From: Antedon mediterranea | Lineage: Eukaryota; Echinodermata; Crinoidea; Comatulida; Antedonidae | Direction: 5' to 3' | NCBI RefSeq assembly: GCF_964355755.1 | Contig: NC_092675.1 | Coordinates: forward strand, 14,275,312 to 14,339,311 | Length of the DNA stretch: 64,000 bases | Shown: positions 1 through 13,260 of the stretch, piece by piece | Layout of the letters: each line of letters opens with the position of its first letter | Position numbering within the stretch: position 1 is the first letter of the stretch | Position numbers and translations under genes: made by a program | Notes under the pieces: generated by a model | Told to the model about the DNA's origin: nothing | Database searches by the model: none | The model's input: only the letters and a program-made list of their open reading frames with translations

Positions 1-2733
1 CTTCAAATCGCATTTGGAAACGTTTTAGACCATTTTGTGATTTTCGAAAAAACTTGTTAACATAAAAACACGAAAGTGCTTAGAATAGCTTCAAATCGCA
101 TTTGGAAACGTTTTAGACCATTTTGTGATTTTCGAAAAAAATTGTTAACATAAAAACACCAAAGTGCTTAGAATCACATTATAAACCGTTTTAGACCATT
201 TTGAGCATTTCGATAACAATTTTCACACAAAAACATCAAAGAGCACAAAATAGCTTAATATCGTATTTAAAAATGTTTTAGACCATTTTGAGCATTTAGA
301 TAAAACTTTTTCACACAAAACACCAAAGTGCTTAGAATAGCTTCAAATCGCATTTGGAGACGTTTTAGACCATTTTGTGATTTTTGAAAAAACTTGTTAA
401 CATAAAAACACCAAAGTGCTTAGAATAGCTTCAAATCACATTTGAAGATGTTTTAGACCATTTTGTGATTTTTGAAAAAACTTGTTAACATAAAAACACA
501 AAAGTGCTTAGAATAGCTTCAAATCACATTTGGAGACGTTTTAGACTATTTTGTGATTTTTGAAAAAACTTGTTAACATAAAAACACGAAAGTGCTTAGA
601 ATAGCTTCAAATCGCATTTGGAAACGTTTTAGACCATTTTGTGATTTTCGAAAAAGATTTTTAACATAAAAACACCAAAGTGCTTAGAATCACATTATAA
701 ACCGTTTTAGACCATTTTGAGCATTTCGATAACAATTTTCACACAAAAACATCAAAGAGCACAAAATAGCTTAATATCGTATTTAAAAATGTTTTAGACC
801 ATTTTGAGCATTTAGATAAAACTTTTTCACACAAAACACCAAAGTGCTTAGAATAGCTTCAAATCGCATTTGGAGACGGTTTAGACCATTTTGTGATTTT
901 GAAAAAACTTGTTAAACATAAAAACACCAAAGTGCTTAGAATAGCTTCAAATCGCATTTGGAGACGTTTTAGACCATTTTGTGATTTTCGAAAAAACTTG
1001 TTAACATAAAAACACCAAAGTGCTTAGAATAGCTTCAAATCGTATTTGGAGACGTTTTAGACCATTTTGAGATTTTCGAAAAAACTTGGTTACACAAAAA
1101 GATCAAAGTGCTTAAAATCACATTATAAACCGTTTTAGACCATTTTGAGCATTTCGATAACACTTTTCACACAAAAACATCAAAGAGCACAAAATAGCTT
1201 AATATCGTATTTAAAAACGTTTTAGACCATTTTGAGCATTTAGACAAAACTTTTTCACACAAAACACCAAAGTGCTTAGAATAGCTTCAAATCGCATTTG
1301 GAGACGTTTTAGACCAATTTGTGCATTTCGATGAAACTTGATTACACAAAAACATCAAAGTGCTAAAAATCACATTATAAACCGTTTTAGACCATTTTGA
1401 GCATTTCGATAACACTTTTCACACAAAAACATCAAAGACCACAAAATAGCTTAATATCGTATTTAAAAACGTTTTAGACCATTTTGAGCATTTCGACAAA
1501 ACTTTTTCACACAAAACACCAAAGTGCTTAGAATAGCTTCAAATCGCATTTGGAGACGTTTTAGACCAATTTGTGCATTTCGATGAAACTTGATTACACA
1601 AAAACATCAAAGTGCTTAAAATCACATTATAAACCGTTTTAGACCATTTTGAGCATTTCGATAACACTTTTCACACAAAAACATCAAAGAGCACAAAATA
1701 GCTTAATATCGTATTTAAAAACGTTTTAGACCATTTTGAGCATTTCGACAAAACTTTTTCACACAAAACACCAAAGTGCTTAGAATAGCTTCAAATCGCA
1801 TTTGGAGACGTTTTAGACCATTTTGTGATTTTTGAAAAAACTTGTTAACATAAAAACACCAAAGTGCTTAGAATAGCTTCAAATCACATTTGGAGACGTT
1901 TTAGACCAATTTGTGATTTTTGAAAAAACTTGTTAACATAAAAACACCAAAGTGCTTACAATAGCTTCAAATCGTATTTGGAGACGTTTTAGACCATTTT
2001 GTGATTTTCGAAAAAACTTGTTAACATAAAAACACCAAAGTACTTAGAATAGCTTCAAATCGCATTTGGAGACGTTTTAGACCATTTTGTGCATTTCGAT
2101 GAAACTTGGTTACACAAAAACATCAAAGTGCTTAAAATCACATTATAAACCGTTTTAGACCATTTGAGCATTTCGATAACACTTTTCACACAAAAACATC
2201 AAAGAGCACAAAATAGCTTAATATGGTATTTAAAAACGTTTTAGACCATTTTGAGCATTTCGACAAAACTTTTTCACACAAAACACCAAAGTGCTTAGAA
2301 TAGCTTCAAATCGCATTTGGAGACGTTTTAGACCAATTTGTGCATTTCAATGAAACTTGGTTACACAAAAACATCAAAGTGCTTAAAATCACATTATAAA
2401 TCGTTTTAGACCATTTTGAGCATTTTGATAACACTTTTCACACAAAAACATCAAAGAGCATAAAATAGCTTAATATCGTATTTAAAAACGTTTTAGACCA
2501 TTTTGAGCATTTCGACAAAACTTGTTAACATAAAAACACCAAAGTGCTTAGAATAGCGTCAAATCGTATTTGGAGACGTTTTAGACCATTTTGTGATTTT
2601 CGAAAAAACTTGTTAACATAAAAACACCAAAGTGCTTAGAATAGCTTCAAATCGCATTTGGAGACGTTTTAGACCATTTTGTGCATTTCGATGAAACTTG
2701 GTTACACAAAAACATCAAAGTGCCTAAAATCAC

Positions 2734-5552
2734 ATTATAAATCGTTTTAGACCATTTTGTTCATTTCGACAAAACTTTTTCACACAAAATACCAAAGTGC
2801 TTAGAATAGCTTCAAATCGCATTTGGAGACGTTTTAGACCATTTTGTGATTTTAGAAAAAACTTTTTAACATAAAAACACCAAAGTGCTTAGAATAGCTT
2901 CAAATCACATTTGGAGACGTTTTAGACCATTTTGAGCATTTCGACAAAACTTTTTCACACAAAACACCAAAGTGCTTAGAATAGCTTCAAATCGCATTTG
3001 GAGACGTTTTAGACCAATTTTTGCATTTCGATGAAACTTGATTACACAAAAACATCAAAGTGCTTAAAATCACATTATAAACCGTTTTAGACCATTTTGA
3101 GCATTTCGATAACACTTTTCACACAAAAACATCAAAGAGCACAAAATAGCTTAATATCGTATTTAAAAACGTTTTAGACCATTTTGAGCATTTAGACAAA
3201 ACTTTTTCACACAAAACACCAAAGTGCTTAGAATAGCTTCAAATCGCATTTGGAGACGTTTTAGAACATTTTGTGTTTTTCGAAAAAACCTGTTAACATA
3301 AAAACACCAAAGTGCTTAGAATAGCTTCAAATCGCATTTGGAGACGATTTAGACCATTTTGTGATTTTCGAAAAAACTTGTTAACATAAAAACACCAAAG
3401 TGCTTAGAATAGCGTCAAATCGTATTTGGAGACGTTTTAGACCATTTTGTGAATTTCGAAAAAACTTGTTAACATAAAAACACCAAAGTGCTTAGAATAG
3501 CTTCAAATCGCATTTGGAGACGTTTTAGACCATTTTGTGCATTTCGATGAAACTTGGTTACACAAAAACATCAAAGTGCTTAAAATCACATTATAAATCG
3601 TTTTAGACCATTTTGAGCATTTCGGCAAAACTTTTTCACACAAAATACTAAAGTGCTTAGAATAGCTTCAAATCGCATTTGGAGACGTTTTAGACCATTT
3701 TGTGATTTTCGAAAAAACTTTTTAACATAAAAACACCAAAGTGCTTAGAATAGCTTCAAATCACATTTGGAGACGTTTTAGACCATTTTGTGATTTTCGA
3801 AAAAACTTGTTAACATAAAAACACGAAAGTGCTTAGAATAGCTTCAAATCGCATTTGGAAACGTTTTAGACCATTTTGTGATTTTCGAAAAAAATTGTTA
3901 ACATAAAAACACCAAAGTGCTTAGAATCACATTATAAACCGTTTTAGACCATTTTGAGCATTTCGAAAACAATTTTCACACAAAAACATCAAAGAGCACA
4001 AAATAGCTTAATATCGTATTTAAAAATGTTTTAGACCATTTTGAGCATTTAGATAAAACTTTTTCACACAAAACACCAAAGTGCTTAGAATAGCTTCAAA
4101 TCGCATTTGGAGACGTTTTAGACCATTTTGTGATTTTTGAAAAAACTTGTAAACATAAAAACACCAAAGTGCTTAGAATAGCTTCAAATCACATTTGGAG
4201 ACGTTTTAGACCATTTTGTGATTTTCGAAAAAACTTGTTAACATAAAAACACGAAAGTGCTTAGAATAGCTTCAAATCGCATTTGGAAACGTTTTAGACC
4301 ATTTTGTGATTTTCGAAAAAACTTGTTAACATAAAAACACGAAAGTGCTTAGAATAGCTTCAAATCGCATTTGGAAACGTTTTAGACCATTTTGTGATTT
4401 TCGAAAAAAATTGTTAACATAAAAACACCAAAGTGCTTAGAATCACATTATAAACCGTTTTAGACCATTTTGAGCATTTCGATAACAATTTTCACACAAA
4501 AACATCAAAGAGCACAAAATAGCTTAATATCGTATTTAAAAATGTTTTAGACCATTTTGAGCATTTAGATAAAACTTTTTCACACAAAACACCAAAGTGC
4601 TTAGAATAGCTTCAAATCGCATTTGGAGACGTTTTAGACCATTTTGTGATTTTGAAAAAACTTGTTAACATAAAAACACCAAAGTGCTTAGAATAGCTTC
4701 AAATCGCATTTGGAGACGTTTTAGACCATTTTGTGATTTTCGAAAAAACTTGTTGACATAAAAACACCAAAGTGCTTAGAATAGCTTCAAATCACATTTG
4801 GAGACGTTTTAGACCATTTTGAGATTTTTGAAAAAACTTGTTAACATAAAAACACGAAAGTGCTTAGAATAGCTTCAAATCGCATTTGGGTACGTTTTAG
4901 ACCATTTTGTGATTTTCGAAAAAGATTGTTAACATAAAAACACCAAAGCGCTTAGAATCACATTATAAACCGTTTTAGACCATTTTGTGATTTTCGAAAA
5001 AACCTTTTAACATAAAAACACCAAAGTGCTTAGAATAGCTTCAAATCACATTTGGAGACGTTTTAGACCATTTTGTGATTTTCGAAAAAACTTGTTAACA
5101 TAAAAACACGAAAGTGCTTAGAATAGCTTCAAATCGCATTTGGAAACGTTTTAGACCATTTTGTGATTTTCGAAAAAAATTGTTAACATAAAAACACAAA
5201 AGTGCTTAGAATCACATTATAAACCGTTTTAGACCATTTTGAGCATTTCGATAACAATTTTCACACAAAAACATCAAAGAGCACAAAATAGCTTAATATC
5301 GTATTTAAAAATGTTTTAGACCATTTTGAGCATTTAGATAAAACTTTTTCACACAAAACACCAAAGTGCTTAGAATAGCTTCAAATCGCATTTGGAGACG
5401 TTTTAGACCATTTTGTGATTTTCGAAAAAACTTGTTAACATAAAAACACCAAAGTGCTTAGAATAGCTTCAAATCGTATTTGGAGACGTTTTAGACCATT
5501 TTGAGATTTTCGAAAAAACTTGGTTGCACAAAAACATCAAAGTGCTTAAAAT
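2734..5552 (+). repeat. Older, partial relative of the 3.85-kb higher-order repeat
   Basis: Variants here match the next block at two different offsets. The offset is +2734 for the left part (3261 to 5995; 3621 to 6355) and +3678 for the right part (4651 to 8329; 4751 to 8429; 5001 to 8679). So this copy lacks about 944 bp relative to the later unit, and the next period (3854) is 176 bp longer, which is exactly two 88-bp monomers. The left boundary is approximate. Confidence 0.7.
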
Positions 5553-8500
5553 CACATTATAAACCGTTTTAGACCATTTTGAGCATTTCGATAACACTTT
5601 TCACACAAAAACATCAAAGAGCACAAAATAGCTTAATATCGTATTTAAAAACGTTTTAGACCATTTTGAGCATTTCGACAAAACTTTTTCACACAAAACA
5701 CCAAAGTGCTTAGAATAGCTTCAAATAGCATTTGGAGACGTTTTAGACCAATTTGTGTATTTCGATGAAACTTGATTACACAAAAACATCAAAGTGCTTA
5801 AAATCACATTATAAACCGTTTTAGACCATTTTGAGCATTTCGATAACACTTTTCACACAAAAACATCAAAGAGCACAAAATAGCTTAATATCGTATTTAA
5901 AAACGTTTTAGACCATTTTGAGCATTTAGACAAAACTTTTTCACACAAAACACCAAAGTGCTTAGAATAGCTTCAAATCGCATTTGGAGACGTTTTAGAA
6001 CATTTTGTGTTTTTCGAAAAAACCTGTTAACATAAAAACACCAAAGTGCTTAGAATAGCTTCAAATCGCATTTGGAGACGATTTAGACCATTTTGTGATT
6101 TTCGAAAAAACTTGTTAACATAAAAACACCAAAGTGCTTAGAATAGCGTCAAATCGTATTTGGAGACGTTTTAGACCATTTTGTGAATTTCGAAAAAACT
6201 TGTTAACATAAAAACACCAAAGTGCTTAGAATAGCTTCAAATCGCATTTGGAGACGTTTTAGACCATTTTGTGCATTTCGATGAAACTTGGTTACACAAA
6301 AACATCAAAGTGCTTAAAATCAAATTATAAATCGTTTTAGACCATTTTGAGCATTTCGGCAAAACTTTTTCACACAAAATACCAAAGTACTTAGAATAGC
6401 TTCAAATCGCATTTGGAGACGTTTTAGACCATTTTGTGATTTTCGAAAAAACTTTTTAACATAAAAACACCAAAGTGCTTAGAATAGCTTCAAATCACAT
6501 TTGGAGACGTTTTAGACCATTTTGTGATTTTCGAAAAAACTTGTTAACATAAAAACACGAAAGTGCTTAGAATAGCTTCAAATCGCATTTGGAAACGTTT
6601 TAGACCATTTTGTGATTTTCGAAAAAAATTGTTAACATAAAAACACCAAAGTGCTTAGAATCACATTATAAACCGTTTTAGACCATTTTGAGCATTTCGA
6701 TAACAATTTTCACACAAAAACATCAAAGAGCACAAAATAGCTTAATATCGTATTTAAAAATGTTTTAGACCATTTTGAGCATTTAGATAAAACTTTTTCA
6801 CACAAAACACCAAAGTGCTTAGAATAGCTTCAAATCGCATTTGGAGACGTTTTAGACCATTTTGTGATTTTTGAAAAAACTTGTAAACATAAAAACACCA
6901 AAGTGCTTAGAATAGCTTCAAATCACATTTGGAGACGTTTTAGACCATTTTGTGATTTTCGAAAAAACTTGTTAACATAAAAACACGAAAGTGCTTAGAA
7001 TAGCTTCAAATCGCATTTGGAAACGTTTTAGACCATTTTGTGATTTTCGAAAAAACTTGTTAACATAAAAACACGAAAGTGCTTAGAATAGCTTCAAATC
7101 GCATTTGGAAACGTTTTAGACCATTTTGTGATTTTCGAAAAAAATTGTTAACATAAAAACACGAAAGTGCTTAGAATCACATTATAAACCGTTTTAGACC
7201 ATTTTGAGCATTTCGATAACAATTTTCACACAAAAACATCAAAGAGCACAAAATAGCTTAATATCGTATTTAAAAATGTTTTAGACCATTTTGAGCATTT
7301 AGATAAAACTTTTTCACACAAAACACCAAAGTGCTTAGAATAGCTTCAAATCGCATTTGGAGACGTTTTAGACCATTTTGTGATTTTTGAAAAAACTTGT
7401 TAACATAAAAACACCAATGTGCTTAGAATAGCTTCAAATCACATTTGGAGACGTTTTAGACCATTTTGTGATTTTCGAAAAAACTTGTTAACATAAAAAC
7501 ACGAAAGTGCTTAGAATAGCTTCAAATCACATTTGGAGACGTTTTAGACCATTTTGTGATTTTTGAAAAAACTTGTTAACATAAAAACACGAAAGTGCTT
7601 AGAATAGCTTCAAATCGCATTTGGAAACGTTTTAGACCATTTTGTGATTTTCGAAAAAACTTGTTAACATAAAAACACGAAAGTGCTTAGAATAGCTTCA
7701 AATCGCATTTGGAAACGTTTTAGACCATTTTGTGATTTTCGAAAAAAATTGTTAACATAAAAACACCAAAGTGCTTAGAATCACATTATAAACCGTTTTA
7801 GACCATTTTGAGCATTTCGATAACAATTTTCACACAAAAACATCAAAGAGCACAAAATAGCTTAATATCGTATTTAAAAATGTTTTAGACCATTTTGAGC
7901 ATTTAGATAAAACTTTTTCACACAAAACACCAAAGTGCTTAGAATAGCTTCAAATCGCATTTGGAGACGTTTTAGACCATTTTGTGATTTTTGAAAAAAC
8001 TTGTTAACATAAAAACACCAATGTGCTTAGAATAGCTTCAAATCACATTTGGAGACGTTTTAGACCATTTTGTGATTTTCGAAAAAGATTGTTAACATAA
8101 AAACACCAAAGTGCTTAGAATCACATTATAAACCGTTTTAGACCATTTTGAGCATTTCGATAACAATTTTCACACAAAAACATCAAAGAGCACAAAATAG
8201 CTTAATATCGTATTTAAAAATGTTTTAGACCATTTTGAGCATTTAGATAAAACTTGTTCACACAAAACACCTAAGTGCTTAGAATAGCTTCAAATCGCAT
8301 TTGGAGACGGTTTAGACCATTTTGTGATTTTGAAAAAACTTGTTAACATAAAAACACCAAAGTGCTTAGAATAGCTTCAAATCGCATTTGGAGACGTTTT
8401 AGACCATTTTGTGATTTTCGAAAAAACTTGTTGACATAAAAACACCAAAGTGCTTAGAATAGCTTCAAATCACATTTGGAGACGTTTTAGACCATTTTGT

Positions 8501-9406
8501 GATTTTTGAAAAAACTTGTTAACATAAAAACACGAAAGTGCTTAGAATAGCTTCAAATCGCATTTGGGTACGTTTTAGACCATTTTGTGATTTTCGAAAA
8601 AGATTGTTAACATAAAAACACCAAAGTGCTTAGAATCACATTATAAACCGTTTTAGACCATTTTGTGATTTTCGAAAAAACCTTTTAACATAAAAACACC
8701 AAAGTGCTTAGAATAGCTTCAAATCACATTTGGAGACGTTTTAGACCATTTTGTGATTTTCGAAAAAACTTGTTAACATAAAAACACGAAAGTGCTTAGA
8801 ATAGCTTCAAATCGCATTTGGAAACGTTTTAGACCATTTTGTGATTTTCGAAAAAAATTGTTAACATAAAAACACCAAAGTGCTTAGAATCACATTATAA
8901 ACCGTTTTAGACCATTTTGAGCATTTCGATAACAATTTTCACACAAAAACATCAAAGAGCACAAAATAGCTTAATATCGTATTTAAAAATGTTTTAGACC
9001 ATTTTGAGCATTTATATAAAACTTTTTCACACAAAACACCAAAGTGCTTAGAATAGCTTCAAATCGCATTTGGAGACGTTTTAGACCATTTTGTGATTTT
9101 TGAAAAAACTTGTTAACATAAAAACACCAAAGTGCTTAGAATAGCTTCATATCACATTTGGAGACGTTTTAGACCATTTTGTGATTTTCGAAAAAACTTG
9201 TTAACATAAAAACACGAAAGTGCTTAGAATAGCTTCAAATCGCATTTGGAAACGTTTTAGACCATTTTGTGATTTTCGAAAAAACTTGTTAACATAAAAA
9301 TACGAAAGTGCTTAGAATAGCTTCAAATCGCATTTGGAAACGTTTTAGACCATTTTGTGATTTTCGAAAAAAATTGTTAACATAAAAACACCAAAGTGCT
9401 TAGAAT
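5553..9406 (+). repeat. Higher-order repeat unit, copy 1 (3,854 bp)
   Basis: First of two adjacent, nearly identical 3,854-bp blocks of satellite. Rare variants recur at exactly +3854: the TTAGAACATT variant (5995 and 9849), TTCGGC (6355 and 10209), TTTATATAAA (9011 and 12865) and AACCTTTT (8679 and 12533). The start is placed where the upstream sequence stops matching, near the CACATTATAAACC end of a monomer. A few single-base differences exist, for example TCAAATAGC near 5724 against TCAAATCGC in copy 2. Confidence 0.85.
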
Positions 9407-12400
9407 CACATTATAAACCGTTTTAGACCATTTTGAGCATTTCGATAACACTTTTCACACAAAAACATCAAAGAGCACAAAATAGCTTAATATCGTATTT
9501 AAAAACGTTTTAGACCATTTTGAGCATTTCGACAAAACTTTTTCACACAAAACACCAAAGTGCTTAGAATAGCTTCAAATCGCATTTGGAGACGTTTTAG
9601 ACCAATTTGTGTATTTCGATGAAACTTGATTACACAAAAACATCAAAGTGCTTAAAATCACATTATAAACCGTTTTAGACCATTTTGAGCATTTCGATAA
9701 CACTTTTCACACAAAAACATCAAAGAGCACAAAATAGCTTAATATCGTATTTAAAAACGTTTTAGACCATTTTGAGCATTTAGACAAAACTTTTTCACAC
9801 AAAACACCAAAGTGCTTAGAATAGCTTCAAATCGCATTTGGAGACGTTTTAGAACATTTTGTGTTTTTCGAAAAAACCTGTTAACATAAAAACACCAAAG
9901 TGCTTAGAATAGCTTCAAATCGCATTTGGAGACGATTTAGACCATTTTGTGATTTTCGAAAAAACTTGTTAACATAAAAACACCAAAGTGCTTAGAATAG
10001 CGTCAAATCGTATTTGGAGACGTTTTAGACCATTTTGTGAATTTCGAAAAAACTTGTTAACATAAAAACACCAAAGTGCTTAGAATAGCTTCAAATCGCA
10101 TTTGGAGACGTTTTAGACCATTTTGTGCATTTCGATGAAACTTGGTTACACAAAAACATCAAAGTGCTTAAAATCAAATTATAAATCGTTTTAGACCATT
10201 TTGAGCATTTCGGCAAAACTTTTTCACACAAAATACCAAAGTACTTAGAATAGCTTCAAATCGCATTTGGAGACGTTTTAGACCATTTTGTGATTTTCGA
10301 AAAAACTTTTTAACATAAAAACACCAAAGTGCTTAGAATAGCTTCAAATCACATTTGGAGACGTTTTAGACCATTTTGTGATTTTCGAAAAAACTTGTTA
10401 ACATAAAAACACGAAAGTGCTTAGAATAGCTTCAAATCGCATTTGGAAACGTTTTAGACCATTTTGTGATTTTCGAAAAAAATTGTTAACATAAAAACAC
10501 CAAAGTGCTTAGAATCACATTATAAACCGTTTTAGACCATTTTGAGCATTTCGATAACAATTTTCACACAAAAACATCAAAGAGCACAAAATAGCTTAAT
10601 ATCGTATTTAAAAATGTTTTAGACCATTTTGAGCATTTAGATAAAACTTTTTCACACAAAACACCAAAGTGCTTAGAATAGCTTCAAATCGCATTTGGAG
10701 ACGTTTTAGACCATTTTGTGATTTTTGAAAAAACTTGTAAACATAAAAACACCAAAGTGCTTAGAATAGCTTCAAATCACATTTGGAGACGTTTTAGACC
10801 ATTTTGTGATTTTCGAAAAAACTTGTTAACATAAAAACACGAAAGTGCTTAGAATAGCTTCAAATCGCATTTGGAAACGTTTTAGACCATTTTGTGATTT
10901 TCGAAAAAACTTGTTAACATAAAAACACGAAAGTGCTTAGAATAGCTTCAAATCGCATTTGGAAACGTTTTAGACCATTTTGTGATTTTCGAAAAAAATT
11001 GTTAACATAAAAACACGAAAGTGCTTAGAATCACATTATAAACCGTTTTAGACCATTTTGAGCATTTCGATAACAATTTTCACACAAAAACATCAAAGAG
11101 CACAAAATAGCTTAATATCGTATTTAAAAATGTTTTAGACCATTTTGAGCATTTAGATAAAACTTTTTCACACAAAACACCAAAGTGCTTAGAATAGCTT
11201 CAAATCGCATTTGGAGACGTTTTAGACCATTTTGTGATTTTTGAAAAAACTTGTTAACATAAAAACACCAATGTGCTTAGAATAGCTTCAAATCACATTT
11301 GGAGACGTTTTAGACCATTTTGTGATTTTCGAAAAAACTTGTTAACATAAAAACACGAAAGTGCTTAGAATAGCTTCAAATCACATTTGGAGACGTTTTA
11401 GACCATTTTGTGATTTTTGAAAAAACTTGTTAACATAAAAACACGAAAGTGCTTAGAATAGCTTCAAATCGCATTTGGAAACGTTTTAGACCATTTTGTG
11501 ATTTTCGAAAAAACTTGTTAACATAAAAACACGAAAGTGCTTAGAATAGCTTCAAATCGCATTTGGAAACGTTTTAGACCATTTTGTGATTTTCGAAAAA
11601 AATTGTTAACATAAAAACACCAAAGTGCTTAGAATCACATTATAAACCGTTTTAGACCATTTTGAGCATTTCGATAACAATTTTCACACAAAAACATCAA
11701 AGAGCACAAAATAGCTTAATATCGTATTTAAAAATGTTTTAGACCATTTTGAGCATTTAGATAAAACTTTTTCACACAAAACACCAAAGTGCTTAGAATA
11801 GCTTCAAATCGCATTTGGAGACGTTTTAGACCATTTTGTGATTTTTGAAAAAACTTGTTAACATAAAAACACCAATGTGCTTAGAATAGCTTCAAATCAC
11901 ATTTGGAGACGTTTTAGACCATTTTGTGATTTTCGAAAAAGATTGTTAACATAAAAACACCAAAGTGCTTAGAATCACATTATAAACCGTTTTAGACCAT
12001 TTTGAGCATTTCGATAACAATTTTCACACAAAAACATCAAAGAGCACAAAATAGCTTAATATCGTATTTAAAAATGTTTTAGACCATTTTGAGCATTTAG
12101 ATAAAACTTGTTCACACAAAACACCTAAGTGCTTAGAATAGCTTCAAATCGCATTTGGAGACGGTTTAGACCATTTTGTGATTTTGAAAAAACTTGTTAA
12201 CATAAAAACACCAAAGTGCTTAGAATAGCTTCAAATCGCATTTGGAGACGTTTTAGACCATTTTGTGATTTTCGAAAAAACTTGTTGACATAAAAACACC
12301 AAAGTGCTTAGAATAGCTTCAAATCACATTTGGAGACGTTTTAGACCATTTTGTGATTTTTGAAAAAACTTGTTAACATAAAAACACGAAAGTGCTTAGA

Positions 12401-13260
12401 ATAGCTTCAAATCGCATTTGGGTACGTTTTAGACCATTTTGTGATTTTCGAAAAAGATTGTTAACATAAAAACACCAAAGTGCTTAGAATCACATTATAA
12501 ACGGTTTTAGACCATTTTGTGATTTTCGAAAAAACCTTTTAACATAAAAACACCAAAGTGCTTAGAATAGCTTCAAATCACATTTGGAGACGTTTTAGAC
12601 CATTTTGTGATTTTCGAAAAAACTTGTTAACATAAAAACACGAAAGTGCTTAGAATAGCTTCAAATCGCATTTGGAAACGTTTTAGACCATTTTGTGATT
12701 TTCGAAAAAAATTGTTAACATAAAAACACCAAAGTGCTTAGAATCACATTATAAACCGTTTTAGACCATTTTGAGCATTTCGATAACAATTTTCACACAA
12801 AAACATCAAAGAGCACAAAATAGCTTAATATCGTATTTAAAAATGTTTTAGACCATTTTGAGCATTTATATAAAACTTTTTCACACAAAACACCAAAGTG
12901 CTTAGAATAGCTTCAAATCGCATTTGGAGACGTTTTAGACCATTTTGTGATTTTTGAAAAAACTTGTTAACATAAAAACACCAAAGTGCTTAGAATAGCT
13001 TCATATCACATTTGGAGACGTTTTAGACCATTTTGTGATTTTCGAAAAAACTTGTTAACATAAAAACACGAAAGTGCTTAGAATAGCTTCAAATCGCATT
13101 TGGAAACGTTTTAGACCATTTTGTGATTTTCGAAAAAACTTGTTAACATAAAAATACGAAAGTGCTTAGAATAGCTTCAAATCGCATTTGGAAACGTTTT
13201 AGACCATTTTGTGATTTTCGAAAAAAATTGTTAACATAAAAACACCAAAGTGCTTAGAAT
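9407..13260 (+). repeat. Higher-order repeat unit, copy 2 (3,854 bp)
   Basis: Second copy of the 3,854-bp block, in the same orientation and directly abutting copy 1. A third copy does not follow. After about 13350 the sequence continues as satellite but the variant pattern diverges (GAGCATTTAGACAAAACTTG replaces the expected form). This indicates a recent segmental duplication, probably by unequal exchange, within an older array. Confidence 0.85.
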
